From Vulcanisaeta souniana JCM 11219 (GTDB taxonomy: Archaea; Thermoproteota; Thermoprotei; Thermoproteales; Thermocladiaceae), in assembly GCF_026000775.1 (NCBI RefSeq), contig NZ_AP026830.1, forward strand, positions 1,573,056 to 1,637,055: 64,000 bases of DNA, written 5' to 3'. The position numbers were made by a program, and so were the translations under genes. Numbering within the stretch: the stretch's first letter is position 1; every line of letters begins with the position of its first letter. The notes under the pieces were generated by a model that saw only the letters and a list, made by a program, of their open reading frames with translations, did no database searches and was not told the DNA's origin. This document shows, one piece after another, positions 41,702 to 51,122 of this stretch.

Positions 41702-42766
41702 ATGAGGATCTTGTTGGTAATGGTGTTACTAATTGCCTTGGTATTGCCCGTGATGACCTATGCCCAGGGTTGGTATTTACCCATTAACTCAAGTCAGGTA
41801 TCCGTAGTGGTGTCACCAGTAAACTCTACGTATATCCTTAACGTGATTAGTGGAGCGAGGTGTTGCGTATATGTTGAGGCTTATGAATTGACTTATCAAC
41901 CCCTGGTTAATGATTTGGTGAATTTGTCTCAAAGGGGTATTGAGGTTTATGTGGTCCTGTCGGGTAGTGCCTATGGCGGTATTCCCGAGGCGGAGTACTC
42001 AGCTGTTAATGAGTTGGTTAGTTCGGGTGCTCATGTTTCGTTTAATTATGACTATGATTATGTCCATAGTAAGGTCTTCGTTATTGATAATGAAACCGTG
42101 ATAATAGGTTCAATAAACCCGACTTACTACGGTTTCGAGAACGACCTGGGTATTGACCTTGTGATTAGGAACTCAAGTGTTGCCCAGGTCTTTGCCGAGG
42201 TAATACTCACTGATTACCGTAATGGGTCAATTACGTGGATTAACTACCCAGGTGTCGTAGTATCGCCAATAAACTCCATGGAGTACCTAGAGGACCTACT
42301 TAACCAGCCAGGGACGCTCTATATGGCCTTTGAGGAACTCTACCCATCCTCAGGAATGTATGACCTAATCGCTATGCATGGCGATAGGATAGTACTCGTG
42401 GGGCAGTACAGTGAGAATGAGGAGGCGGTCAATGAGTTGGGCGCCGTGATGGTTAATAACCTAACGGCCAAGGCAATGGTGGTGGGGAATTATGTATACG
42501 TGGGTAGTGTAAACCTTGATTATACATCACTACACAGTAATAGGGAGCTCGGTATAATAATTGAGAATCCGCAGGTGGCCCAGGAAGTAATTACCGTAAT
42601 ACAGCAGTGGTACGGCGAGAGCAAGTTACAGAATCAACAGGTAATACACCAAACCAACTATTCATCAGCGCAAGCTCTATTACTATTAATACTACTGGTG
42701 CTGATCATATACATGCTGAGATATTCACGAAGGCCAAAAAGACGAAAAGGAATGCCCAGACTTTAA
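41702..42766 (+). CDS. Secreted, membrane-anchored phospholipase D-like protein
   Basis: The 354-residue protein has an N-terminal signal sequence ('RILLVMVLLIALVLPVMTYA'), an extracellular body and a C-terminal membrane helix ('ALLLLILLVLIIYMLRY') followed by a basic tail. The body has two PLD halves: the first has HSKVFVID..IIGSINPT (HxK motif); the second reads 'LTAKAMVVGNYVYVGSVNLDYTSLHSNRELG', where the His of HxK is replaced by Thr. PLD-fold enzymes cut phosphodiester bonds in lipids or nucleic acids and normally need two HKD halves. ATG 41702 fits a TATA at about 41671-41680. It could be a surface nuclease that dimerises or is inactive. Confidence 0.75.
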   Translation: MRILLVMVLLIALVLPVMTYAQGWYLPINSSQVSVVVSPVNSTYILNVISGARCCVYVEAYELTYQPLVNDLVNLSQRGIEVYVVLSGSAYGGIPEAEYSAVNELVSSGAHVSFNYDYDYVHSKVFVIDNETVIIGSINPTYYGFENDLGIDLVIRNSSVAQVFAEVILTDYRNGSITWINYPGVVVSPINSMEYLEDLLNQPGTLYMAFEELYPSSGMYDLIAMHGDRIVLVGQYSENEEAVNELGAVMVNNLTAKAMVVGNYVYVGSVNLDYTSLHSNRELGIIIENPQVAQEVITVIQQWYGESKLQNQQVIHQTNYSSAQALLLLILLVLIIYMLRYSRRPKRRKGMPRL

Positions 42767-42875
42767 CCAATAAGGTAGTAATAAGCTCATCCATAGGCCT
42801 AAACCATGGAGGCGCCGGTATAGAAAATGACCGTAGAAAAATACTTTTAAACCAGTGAATGAAACACAATGAGTC

Positions 42876-42974
42876 GCGGGGGTAGCTCAGCCTGGTTGGA
42901 GCGCCCTGGGGCGGAAGCCCCGCGTAAGGCTCATAACCGGGAGGTCCCGGGTTCAAATCCCGGCCCCCGCACCA
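42876..42974 (+). tRNA. tRNA-Met(CAT) with a 21-base intron in the anticodon stem
   Basis: Acceptor GCGGGGG/CCCCCGC, D-stem GCTC/GAGC, T-arm CCCGG-GTTCAAATC-style with TTCAAAT loop, encoded A and CCA. The anticodon loop is CTCATAA (CAT). Its stem CCCGG/CCGGG forms only if 21 bases after CCC are removed, so the intron lies between positions 29 and 30. The stem is not the GGG/CCC run of an initiator, so this is elongator Met or a CAT tRNA-Ile (lysidine/agmatidine type). TATA-like cttttaaa at 42844-42851. Confidence 0.88.
42907..42927 (+). other. Intron of tRNA-Met(CAT), position 29/30
   Basis: The 21 bases (tggggcggaagccccgcgtaa minus last base shown in parts: tggggcggaa / gccccgcgtaa) pair internally, GGGGC with GCCCC, to form the core of a bulge-helix-bulge. 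Removing them restores the five-base-pair anticodon stem. Boundaries are fixed because a shift by one base would break pairing. Confidence 0.78.
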
Positions 42975-43503
42975 AGAACTATGTTCAATCAATTCCCCAA
43001 TCCTACATACTCCCCACAAGTGAGTGCTTCAATCAATTCTAGGCAAATTAGCACGTTTAAGCCCGGCATGCTGGCTTTACTGTTGAGTTTCCGGTTGTTC
43101 GTATAAGGGCTTGGCGATGTTGTTGTGGTTGTTCTTTATTCTACGGTTCCCTATGCATTACCGGTTTGTAATGTAACGAATAGGCTGAGGAGGTTCAGTT
43201 TGATGGCTAGGATAGCCTAATTGGCTTCCGGTCACTGGGCCTGAATGCCGCGTACTTACTGCTGAGCAGCTCTACGAGGAAACCAGGTACATAATAGAGG
43301 CGCTTATTATTTACGCAGTAAATCAACCCGTTATAGTTAATCCGTTTATAAACATGGGCGAAATAATGTCAAAAATAAACGGTGCGGCATCAATATATGA
43401 AGTGGCACGTTGGAGCTAAGGGGCGATGAAAAATATGATGAGAAACTTATGGATACATAGTCGTTATTTTAACTGGGTTATTTTTATGATGGCTGTTCGT
43501 TTA
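42975..43503. other. Stretch with a gene remnant downstream of tRNA-Met
   Basis: No intact gene. A fragment at 43261-43419 (plus) reads 'AEQLYEETRYIIEALIIYAV', 'NQPVIVNPFINMGEIMSKIN', 'GAASIYEVARWS' and stops, looking like the end of a lost helical protein. Bases before it contain stops in all frames. tRNA 3' sides are common integration sites in archaea, so the fragment may be a leftover of an integrated element. I do not recognise its family. Confidence 0.4.
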
Positions 43504-44301
43504 CTACATTGTTTTTGTTATTGTTTGTATTACTTCCTTTGTTTGTTCTATGCCCTTCTGTAGTCCCTGCCATGATTCAGCTGGCACTCTTATCTTTATG
43601 TCCCTCCATTTACTTAGTACTTCATCAACGTACTCCTCAGCCCTCCTCAAACAGTCTGGGCATAGGTAGTACTTACCGACTGGTATTACCTCAACGACCT
43701 CCCTATTTCTGTGATTATTCGTGTGGCATTCAAGTTCTATCCTCCTGACGCCATCCTCGAGCTCCTTAATGATGTTTAACTCACTTAATTTTGAGTGCAT
43801 GGTCTCCACAAAGTCGCTGATATACCTTAACTCCGAGTAGTCCTCGGATATAAAGACATTTGCTATGTTGGCAATGCTCCTAATATTATCCTCAATGAAC
43901 CAATCAACCACGCTTAGGAGGAAGGCAGCATTTAGTAAGCCGTCCAGCCTATTTATTAATTCTTCATTGATCTTAACTCTTGCGGCCACACTGCCGTCAG
44001 GATTCAGGAACTCAATATATGGTTCCTTACCGGCCACAACCCTGTATTCACTCCAATCACCACTCCTGCCACTCAGGGAATCCTCAATGCCCGACCACCA
44101 AACCCTGTATTCACGGGTACCAACCTTAAATGAAACAATAAAACCATCAGTAAACATGGGCCTCGCCAGAACATCGGTATTGCCAACAACGTAATTCCTC
44201 GGGATCTTAACTGTAAGTCTGTTCCTAAGTGAGTCCCTAAGCACCCTTAGTTCTTTAATTGTTCTAATGACGTCCCCAAGACCAACCTCGATATAACTCA
44301 T
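43504..44301 (-). CDS. Hypothetical protein with a C-terminal zinc-finger-like motif
   Basis: This 265-residue protein of unknown family starts at ATG 44301, with a TATA (gatttaaatgc, 44326-44336 on minus) at leaderless spacing. It has an N-terminal helical region, a beta-rich middle ('DGFIVSFKVGTREYRVWWSG' and 'EPYIEFLNPDGSVAARVKI') and a C-terminal part with 'ELECHTNNHRNREVVEVIPVG' followed by 'YYLCPDCLRRAEEYVDEVLSKW', in which C, H, C and C could bind one zinc. I cannot assign a function. It is the last gene before a 338-base gap. Confidence 0.55.
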   Translation of the reverse strand: MSYIEVGLGDVIRTIKELRVLRDSLRNRLTVKIPRNYVVGNTDVLARPMFTDGFIVSFKVGTREYRVWWSGIEDSLSGRSGDWSEYRVVAGKEPYIEFLNPDGSVAARVKINEELINRLDGLLNAAFLLSVVDWFIEDNIRSIANIANVFISEDYSELRYISDFVETMHSKLSELNIIKELEDGVRRIELECHTNNHRNREVVEVIPVGKYYLCPDCLRRAEEYVDEVLSKWRDIKIRVPAESWQGLQKGIEQTKEVIQTITKTM

Positions 44302-44328
44302 ACGGTGGTTATTGCGCAGAGGGTGCAT

Positions 44329-44667
44329 TTAAATCTTTTTAGTATGTTTTGGATAAAGACTTTATAGGTCTCTATATAATGTTATATTTATTCCCTTGTA
44401 GAAAGTAAAATTGTGCAGTGATAGAGAATAGATGATATTCATCATCAATGGGATAAAGGGAAAAGAAAAAGGTGGTTTCAGGTTTTAACCCACGATAGTG
44501 GGCCTACCTGCTTTTGCTATAGGTATATGTTTTTGCTATTATTTAAAAGTTTCTCTGGTGTTTTTCTTGGCTTATTCTTATGCTTAATATGGTTTCATCG
44601 TTTGTTATATATCAAATATTCACCGCGGCGCACCATTAAATAGGGGGTCTGCACCGTAACTACTATT
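44329..44667. other. A+T-rich intergenic region with a small hairpin
   Basis: These 339 bases hold no credible gene. Around 44486-44506 is the short palindrome CCCACGATAGTGGG, which could be a small hairpin; it is followed by pyrimidine-rich text but no clear terminator. The TATA of the gene at 44668 (cattaaatag, about 44632-44641) lies at the end. Confidence 0.4.
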
Positions 44668-45165
44668 ATGGGTATGGAGGCATGTATTAAGAACGGACTT
44701 AGGTGCTCGAGGTACCTAGGCCTATTTGATTGCCTTGTTGTTCATTTTTGGTTTCATGAGTATGAATTGACCGCCGAGTTTATAGTCAATAACAATGGTT
44801 CGCTTGATTCCATAATTATCGAAGGCCCGGTGTTTTATAAACCAGGGGAACCCATGCAAATTAGGGTTGAGGTTTACACCAGGCATTCCGTTATGCGTAG
44901 GCATCTTACTCGTGGCCCTGAAAATGAGGATTATCTCCTTATTCATGCCGTATGTGGGGACTTCAATGAGGAGTTAACTGTGCATTATGGTAATGGGGAC
45001 TTCGTCACGAATCCATGTAAGTACGCACGTGAAGTGGGGAGCATAATTTCACAACCCAGTGATGACATGACATTAAGGCTTGTTGTGGGGATCATGGAAA
45101 GACTGGGGATCACTATTTCCATAGATGAATTAATTAATTCAGAGAATTGCGGGAAAAAGTATTGA
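44668..45165 (+). CDS. Hypothetical protein, Cys-containing, 165 residues
   Basis: The protein starts at ATG 44668 with a TATA about 26-30 bases upstream. It is soluble, with no membrane helix, and has a beta-strand-rich N-terminal half ('YELTAEFIVNNNGSLDSIIIEGPVFY', 'GEPMQIRVEVYTRHSVMRRH') and a helical end ('TLRLVVGIMERLGITISIDELI'). Six Cys residues occur (two early, one before the middle, two at about residues 98 and 115, one near the C terminus) but without a clear motif. I know no family. It lies convergent to the aminotransferase, 17 bases apart. Confidence 0.5.
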   Translation: MGMEACIKNGLRCSRYLGLFDCLVVHFWFHEYELTAEFIVNNNGSLDSIIIEGPVFYKPGEPMQIRVEVYTRHSVMRRHLTRGPENEDYLLIHAVCGDFNEELTVHYGNGDFVTNPCKYAREVGSIISQPSDDMTLRLVVGIMERLGITISIDELINSENCGKKY

Positions 45166-45182
45166 ATTGCAATGGGTGTGTT

Positions 45183-46397
45183 TTATTTCTCTACGGCTTT
45201 TCTCAATCTGTCAATTCCCTCCTTAATCAATTCCTCATCTAATGCAAAGCTTAATCTCACGTAGTCTCTACCCATGTTAGTCTCTGAGAATGCTGTTCCC
45301 GGTAGTACGACGACGCCGTAATTCTCCAAAAGCCAATCGGCAAATTGATCAACATTCATGCCCAACCCATCAAGGATCTTCCTAACCCTTGGGTACATAT
45401 AGAAGGCGCCAGTGCTCCTCCAGACATCAATACCTGGTATTTTCCTCAACTCCTCATACATCACGTCCCTCCTTCTCCTGAATAACTCAATCATCGCCCT
45501 AGAGCTCCTCCAAGATGCCTCACTCCTCAGAGCCTCAACACCAGCCCTCTGGGCGATACTCGGTGGGCAACTATACGTGTTAGCTGCCAACTTCCTTATT
45601 GGGTCAATAACCTCCCTACTCGCCACCAGGTAACCAAGTCTCCAGCCAGTCATTGAAAACGTCTTACTAAAGCCGTTAGTATACAATACGTAGTTCCTCC
45701 ATTCAGGCTCAAGTTCTAGGATACCCCTGAAGGTACTTGATTCATACACGAAGTTGTCATATATCTCATCAACAACAACCAGTAATTTATAGTCCTTGGC
45801 TATCTCGAGGAGTTTCGTCACCTCCTCAGGCCTGAAAACGGCGCCCGTTGGGTTATGCGGATTGTTTATCACAATGGCCTTGGTCCTTGGGGTTATTGAA
45901 TTCTCTATGGCCTCCAGGTCCAGCCTAAACCCGTCCTCTGGATCAAACTTCATGGCTACATAAATGGGCTTACCGCCAAAGAGCTTCGTGAGCTCCGGGT
46001 AGGCTGGGTATGTGGGGTCTGGTATTATTACCTCGTCACCTGGCCTTACGTAGGCTGCTATGGCTAGGAAAATGGCCGTCTTTGTACCCGTGGTCACGAT
46101 GACCTCATCAGGCCTAACACCCGCGTGGTACCTATAGTTAAGGTAGTCGGCAATGGCCTCCCTAAGCTCTTTAATTCCCTCAGTCTCTGTATACCCAGTG
46201 AATTTCTCATCAAGGGCCCTCTTGGCCGCATTTATTATGTTGTCAAAGGTTGGTAGGTCGGGTTGGCCGATACCGAACGAAATGATCTTAATGCCCTTCC
46301 TCTCAGTTATCTCACGCGCCTTGGCGAGGTACGTGAAGGCCTTTTCACCCTGCAGTTCCTTAACGGTGCCCTTGAGGTAGTCATTTATTGGATTCAT
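45183..46397 (-). CDS. Pyridoxal-phosphate aminotransferase, class I (aspartate-type)
   Basis: The 404-residue cytosolic enzyme transfers amino groups between amino and keto acids using PLP. Visible features: 'SFGIGQPDLPTF', 'GYTETEGIKELREAIADYL', 'TTGTKTAIFLAIAAYVRPGDEV', 'NNPHNPTGAVF', 'VVVDEIYDNFVYE', the PLP lysine in 'NGFSKTFSMTGWRLGYLVA' and Arg in 'VRLSFALDEE' for the substrate carboxylate. This is the crenarchaeal aspartate/aromatic aminotransferase group; exact substrate preference is not readable. ATG 46397 gives the normal N terminus. Confidence 0.92.
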   Translation of the reverse strand: MNPINDYLKGTVKELQGEKAFTYLAKAREITERKGIKIISFGIGQPDLPTFDNIINAAKRALDEKFTGYTETEGIKELREAIADYLNYRYHAGVRPDEVIVTTGTKTAIFLAIAAYVRPGDEVIIPDPTYPAYPELTKLFGGKPIYVAMKFDPEDGFRLDLEAIENSITPRTKAIVINNPHNPTGAVFRPEEVTKLLEIAKDYKLLVVVDEIYDNFVYESSTFRGILELEPEWRNYVLYTNGFSKTFSMTGWRLGYLVASREVIDPIRKLAANTYSCPPSIAQRAGVEALRSEASWRSSRAMIELFRRRRDVMYEELRKIPGIDVWRSTGAFYMYPRVRKILDGLGMNVDQFADWLLENYGVVVLPGTAFSETNMGRDYVRLSFALDEELIKEGIDRLRKAVEK

Positions 46398-46523
46398 TAA
46401 TTACGTAATATAATTCCTCTTAATAACTATTTTTCAGCAAGTAATCTACGTCGCACTAATTATCACTATATAACTTGTGGATTTTAAAAATCAAGAACAA
46501 GAACAAAGTTCAAAACCATTCAA

Positions 46524-46892
46524 TCACTCCAAGGGCCTCAATGTCATGTCATCTTCATAGGAAATCACGCATATAAACTCCGCCTCATCATTACCAATAT
46601 TCTCAATTGCGTGGGGTTCGTATGGCCCCGTAAAGAAGAAATCACCGGAACTAAATTCATAAACTCCCCCATTGGTCCTAACCCTGAGTCTGCCTCTTAA
46701 TATGACGACTGCCTCCGTATACTTATGATTATGGAGCGGCATGGTCCCTCCAGGCTTAACGACAAACCTCCTAACTGCGTATTTGGATCCATGGTCCTTA
46801 GTTATTAACCATTGAACATAGAAGCCCTTCGTTCCTCTAAGTAATTTTGAAACGTCCTCAAGGGGCACATTATTGATATTACCCGTAATCAC
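46524..46892 (-). CDS. Small cupin-domain protein
   Basis: The 122-residue protein is a single cupin barrel with the metal motif 'GGTMPLHNHKYTEAVVILRGRLRV' (two His and Glu) and 'SGDFFFTGPYEPHAIENIGNDEAEF' (third His). Such proteins bind a metal and a small molecule; many are sugar or amino-acid-related enzymes or sensors. It is followed downstream, in the same direction, by the aminotransferase after 127 bases. The exact role is not determined. Confidence 0.8.
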   Translation of the reverse strand: MITGNINNVPLEDVSKLLRGTKGFYVQWLITKDHGSKYAVRRFVVKPGGTMPLHNHKYTEAVVILRGRLRVRTNGGVYEFSSGDFFFTGPYEPHAIENIGNDEAEFICVISYEDDMTLRPLE

Positions 46893-47122
46893 GGGGTAGA
46901 TTTGCGGTAGATTAAATAAGTAGTACTGTTACATTGGTACTCGTCGAGTATATGCATAATACCTACTGTATTCTTGAATATCATTTATATTCATATGACC
47001 ATTGGATTTTTCGTTCATACTTTTACGGTTAATCTCATTTATATTAAATCTTGTTCTAATCATACGTGTGCCATATAATGATGTTCTTTAAAAACCCTTC
47101 TATGGAAGAAAAACCCAACGGT

Positions 47123-48478
47123 TCATTCTCGCTTTATAAATCTAAACCTTTCATAAATGAGAACCGTTTTACCACCATCCATGAAGAACTCGGCGGGTAT
47201 CCTGGCGCCATTCATTAATGTATAGAACCTGGCATAATCCCTCCTCATCTCCTCAGGTACGAATATTGTCGTCTCCTCCGTGTACTTCGTCACGCTCCTC
47301 ATTATTAGGTAGTTTCCCTGTCTCCGTACTGAAACCCTAACGGTACCGCCATAGGCCTCATAAATGCCCTCAAGTTCCCTAGTAATACTCTCCATCATAA
47401 AAGGCCTTAACTCACTTGGTTCATGACCGAGTAATTTACCTAGTACGTAAATCCCCATCATTGATAGGGAGTAGCCCTGGGCGTTAGCCATTATGATGAC
47501 CCCGACACCATCACTTGGTATGTATGCAATATCCGCAGTATAAACACCAACATTACCACTATGCTCAACCAACTTCCTTCCATAGAAGCCCTGGCTCACT
47601 ATTAACCCATAGCCGTACTTCTCATCACCGATTATTTTCCAAGGCACATCGATGTAACCCCCCTCAGCCTCCTCAATTGACTCCCTACTCAGTACCTTAA
47701 CACCATTGAGTTCACCCCTATTAATGAGCATTAATACATACCTACTCATATCAATGACGCTGCTCAATATTCCACCGTCAGACGTTATACCAAAGGGGAA
47801 CCCACTGGGTATGTGCCTACCCTCCCTATCAATTATGTACCCAGTCGCAACCTCGGGGTCCCTGAGAACCTCCTCGGCAGTAAAGTAAGTCCTACCCATA
47901 CCAAGTGGCCTTAGTATTCTTTCCCTAACGAAGTCCTCATACAACATGCCACTAACCTTCTTAATAATTAAGCCTAATATTACGTACCCCTCATTAAGGT
48001 AAAAGTACCTCTCGCCGGGCTTAGCCACAGCCCAATCGGCGGCGCTCCTCATGAAAGTCAGTACATCTTCGGGTGTGGCCAGTGGTAACCATTTGCTCTC
48101 GAGCCCAAGGACACTGTTTATGTAGGCTTCGGCATAGCCAAGTGCCGGCAAACCACTGCTGTGTGTTAGTAGGTGGTGTATGGTTACGACGCCCGTCGGG
48201 TTTAATTTAATTGGTACGTACTTGTCGACTGGGTCCTGAAGGTCCAGTTTTCCTTCCTCGACAAGTTTAAGTATTGCTAATGCCGTGAAGGACTTCGTTA
48301 TTGAGCCAATTCCGTAGATAGTACGCGGGGTTGCTGGTAATCCCCTTTCAATGTTCCTGAAGCCGAAGCCCCTGGCATAACTTAATTCATTTCCACTGAT
48401 AATACCTATGCTAAGCCCGGGTATTCCCGTCTCCCTCATCCTACTCAGTACGTATTCTTCGATTTCTCCGTAATCCAT
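47123..48478 (-). CDS. Beta-lactamase class C-like serine hydrolase
   Basis: The 451-residue protein belongs to the penicillin-binding/esterase family S12: the nucleophile motif is SITK (Ser59-Lys62) in 'GIGSITKSFTAL', the second motif is YLN (Tyr160-Asn162) in 'YFYLNEGYVILG', and the third is HSGN ('LVEHSGNVGVY'). Archaea lack peptidoglycan, so the substrate is more likely an ester, D-peptide or small amide. A C-terminal beta-rich domain of about 100 residues follows, as in other archaeal members. No signal peptide is seen. Follows the MBL hydrolase gene, 17 bases after it. Confidence 0.88.
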   Translation of the reverse strand: MDYGEIEEYVLSRMRETGIPGLSIGIISGNELSYARGFGFRNIERGLPATPRTIYGIGSITKSFTALAILKLVEEGKLDLQDPVDKYVPIKLNPTGVVTIHHLLTHSSGLPALGYAEAYINSVLGLESKWLPLATPEDVLTFMRSAADWAVAKPGERYFYLNEGYVILGLIIKKVSGMLYEDFVRERILRPLGMGRTYFTAEEVLRDPEVATGYIIDREGRHIPSGFPFGITSDGGILSSVIDMSRYVLMLINRGELNGVKVLSRESIEEAEGGYIDVPWKIIGDEKYGYGLIVSQGFYGRKLVEHSGNVGVYTADIAYIPSDGVGVIIMANAQGYSLSMMGIYVLGKLLGHEPSELRPFMMESITRELEGIYEAYGGTVRVSVRRQGNYLIMRSVTKYTEETTIFVPEEMRRDYARFYTLMNGARIPAEFFMDGGKTVLIYERFRFIKRE

Positions 48479-48495
48479 TAATTAAAGGTGCTTAT

Positions 48496-49527
48496 TCAAG
48501 GACTTATTAAATCACTGGGTATTAGTGCCTGTGGGTTGCATATTACGTCTTTTACAATCTCGTACTTATTGTCATTACCCGCCTTAATTATCCCCAGGTA
48601 ATCTAGGTACTTAACGAGGGCCGCTGTCTCGGTTAGTGCCATGTACCTGTTCATAGGGTCAAGGCCCAGGTAATCCCTATTATCCATCCACCTAAGTGCC
48701 CTAGCCACCTCAAAGATCGTGAGCGCCCCATTCCTTAATATGTTCAATACCTCGCATAGTCTCGAAAATCTATGATCCATGAGTTCATTTATTCTCCCGT
48801 TTACATTGCATATATCGCCCTCATGACCTGGGTACAGGCAATTCGGTCTCATGCTGCGTATCTTAGCCAACGACTTAAAGTAATCAAGGAGTGGGTTTCC
48901 TGGATTTATTGGTGTTAAGCCGACGTGTGTCGTTATTGTCGGTAGTACCAGGTCACCTGTAAATGCTACATTGTGTTCATTAAGTATTATTGAAATGTGG
49001 CCAGGTGAATGCCCAGGCGTTAGTATTACGTGAATGTTATCAATCCTTTCCTCGTCTCCATTAATGATCACATCAGGATTCACTGTACTGAACCTCCTTC
49101 TTCTGGATATCCCATTAATGACAGACCTGAGTAATTCCATATCCGTGTCTGGGACTCCGTAATAAACCAGCAACTCCTCATAATCTCTCATGAAAAAGTC
49201 CCTATTGTTCATCTTCATGACTTGCTCATAATCCCTCCTGTGCATGGCAACGCTTAGCCCAAGGTTATTATGCAATTCGTTGGCTAGGCCTATATGGTCC
49301 ACGTGCATATGGGTTATGAACAACATACCCAACCTGCAATTAGGTATCTCCCTCAACCTATTGACCAGGGGCTCCAGCAAATCATTGCTTGGGTACCCGG
49401 CATCTATCATTATGCACTCATTATCTACCCTAATCACGTATGAGAATACATAACCAGGATCCATGGGCATTGGTATCCTCAATTGATACACCAACCCATT
49501 AAGCTTCTCATTAATCCCTATAATCAT
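48496..49527 (-). CDS. MBL-fold hydrolase with C-terminal winged helix
   Basis: This 343-residue metallohydrolase carries the zinc motif THMHVDH (residues 72-78), Asp and His later in 'LTPGHSPGHISIIL' and 'VAFTGDLVLPTITTHVG' and 'CLYPGHEGDI'. Its last 90 residues form a helical winged-helix part ('LCEVLNILRNGALTIFEVARAL'), as in the LACTB2/glyoxalase-II-like group of MBL proteins. It likely hydrolyses thioesters, lactones or RNA; I cannot decide. It is co-directional with the serine hydrolase, 17 bases apart, so they may work together. Confidence 0.85.
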   Translation of the reverse strand: MIIGINEKLNGLVYQLRIPMPMDPGYVFSYVIRVDNECIMIDAGYPSNDLLEPLVNRLREIPNCRLGMLFITHMHVDHIGLANELHNNLGLSVAMHRRDYEQVMKMNNRDFFMRDYEELLVYYGVPDTDMELLRSVINGISRRRRFSTVNPDVIINGDEERIDNIHVILTPGHSPGHISIILNEHNVAFTGDLVLPTITTHVGLTPINPGNPLLDYFKSLAKIRSMRPNCLYPGHEGDICNVNGRINELMDHRFSRLCEVLNILRNGALTIFEVARALRWMDNRDYLGLDPMNRYMALTETAALVKYLDYLGIIKAGNDNKYEIVKDVICNPQALIPSDLISP

Positions 49528-49736
49528 ACAAAGGAGGTATTACGGCAAAGGATTTTAAGTTATTGGGTTACATGTTCATGGGCAATAGCAATCTAACCAA
49601 GCCCAGTGGTAATATGAAGCGATGAAACAGGGAAAAACCTACACTTTTTGCCCACCGGTCCAGTTTGTGTGCGCCGTACTACCGTAATTTTTTGCCATAT
49701 AGCATTTACTTCACCCAATTTGCTCTTCTTTGTCTA

Positions 49737-51080
49737 ATGGCATCAATAATGGAGAAACTCGGTATAGAGCACATACCGGACTCCATGAGGCATGGCAGCA
49801 CGGCTTACCAATTCACACTGTGGTTCGCGGGTAACCTAACCGTGGCTGACTACGCCCTTGGCCCAATACTATATGCGCTAGGCCTGCCAATACCCTGGTT
49901 AATACTGGCCCTGGTCCTTGGTAATATAATCGGCGGTTTACTGGTCGGTTTACTGGCGGCCATGGGACCCGCCTATGGTTATCCACAGATAATGATCTCT
50001 AGGGCAGCCTACGGTAGGGTCGGCAACCTACCCTTCGCAGTGGCCAATTGGGTCAGTACACTTGGCTGGTTCTCGGTTAATGCGATAATCGGCGGTTACA
50101 TAATCAATTACGTGGATCCACGAATACCACTATATGCCGCGATCCTCATAACCGTAGCCACCCAATTCATAATAGCGCTATTTGGTTACGACATAATACA
50201 CAGATCCGAGTACGTGTTATCCATAATACTAGGCGTAATGTTCGCGGTCTCCCTAGCCCTCGCATTAACCAAGCCGCACCTACTAACAACCTACGCCAGG
50301 ACTGCGTCCTTCAACCCATTTAACTTCGCAATAGCCTTGGCCACGGTGTTCAGCTACATAATGTCCTGGGGCCCGTACGCCAGCGACTACTCGCGCTACC
50401 TGCCCGAGAACACCAGTAGGTCGAAGATAATAGTCTACGCGGCCCTGGGCGGCGTATTGGCAAGCCTATGGAGTGAGGTCGTAGGCTTCGCGGTCAGCGT
50501 GGCGACAGGGAATACCAGCGGTTTACCAACCGTGCTTGTCCAGTTCATGGGCAATTACGGGGTTGCCTACGCCATAATAGCCGTGATAGCCCTATTCCTA
50601 GGCGCACTGGCGGCTAACGTACTCAACATATACACCAACTCCCTATCAGCCCTGGCAATATACAACAGGGCGAAGAGGTGGCAGGCCCTAGCGGCCGGCG
50701 TGCTCGTTGGTGCCGTGATGGCCATGCTCGGTGGATTAAACTTCGTGGGTTACTACGAGGGTTTCCTACTATTCCTAGACTACTGGATAACGCCTTGGAT
50801 TGGTATACTACTGGTGATGTTCTATGTAAATAAAGCCAGGGACTGGAGGTTGGTGGAGAATGGACCAAGGGTTGTATGGAGGGCATTGCTGGCTTACGTA
50901 ATTGGTCTATTGCTCTCCGTACCATTCATGAACCTGAACGCAGCAACAAGTGGTTTAATACCATATGTAGGCCCGATTGCCAATACCCTTGGTGGCGCTG
51001 ACATTAGTTACTTCGTGTCATTTATTGCCGCGTCAATAATATACCTAGTTCTCATGGGTGGGAATAAAGGTCATCAATGA
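49737..51080 (+). CDS. NCS1-family cytosine/purine permease
   Basis: The 447-residue membrane transporter has 12 hydrophobic segments and the NCS1 features 'QFTLWFAGNLTVADYALGPI', 'GPAYGYPQIMISRAAYGRVGN', 'PFAVANWVSTLGWFSVNAIIGG' and 'SWGPYASDYSRYLP', which form the nucleobase and sodium sites. It brings in cytosine, uracil, purines or related compounds with Na+ or H+. ATG 49737 is chosen because the TATA-like catttactt (about 49702-49711) lies 26-30 bases before; the frame from 49665 adds a non-homologous extension. Substrate unknown. Confidence 0.88.
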   Translation: MASIMEKLGIEHIPDSMRHGSTAYQFTLWFAGNLTVADYALGPILYALGLPIPWLILALVLGNIIGGLLVGLLAAMGPAYGYPQIMISRAAYGRVGNLPFAVANWVSTLGWFSVNAIIGGYIINYVDPRIPLYAAILITVATQFIIALFGYDIIHRSEYVLSIILGVMFAVSLALALTKPHLLTTYARTASFNPFNFAIALATVFSYIMSWGPYASDYSRYLPENTSRSKIIVYAALGGVLASLWSEVVGFAVSVATGNTSGLPTVLVQFMGNYGVAYAIIAVIALFLGALAANVLNIYTNSLSALAIYNRAKRWQALAAGVLVGAVMAMLGGLNFVGYYEGFLLFLDYWITPWIGILLVMFYVNKARDWRLVENGPRVVWRALLAYVIGLLLSVPFMNLNAATSGLIPYVGPIANTLGGADISYFVSFIAASIIYLVLMGGNKGHQ

Positions 51081-51122
51081 GGCACGCATGCTTTAATTAT
51101 TAAAAATAAAGTACTAAATTAG

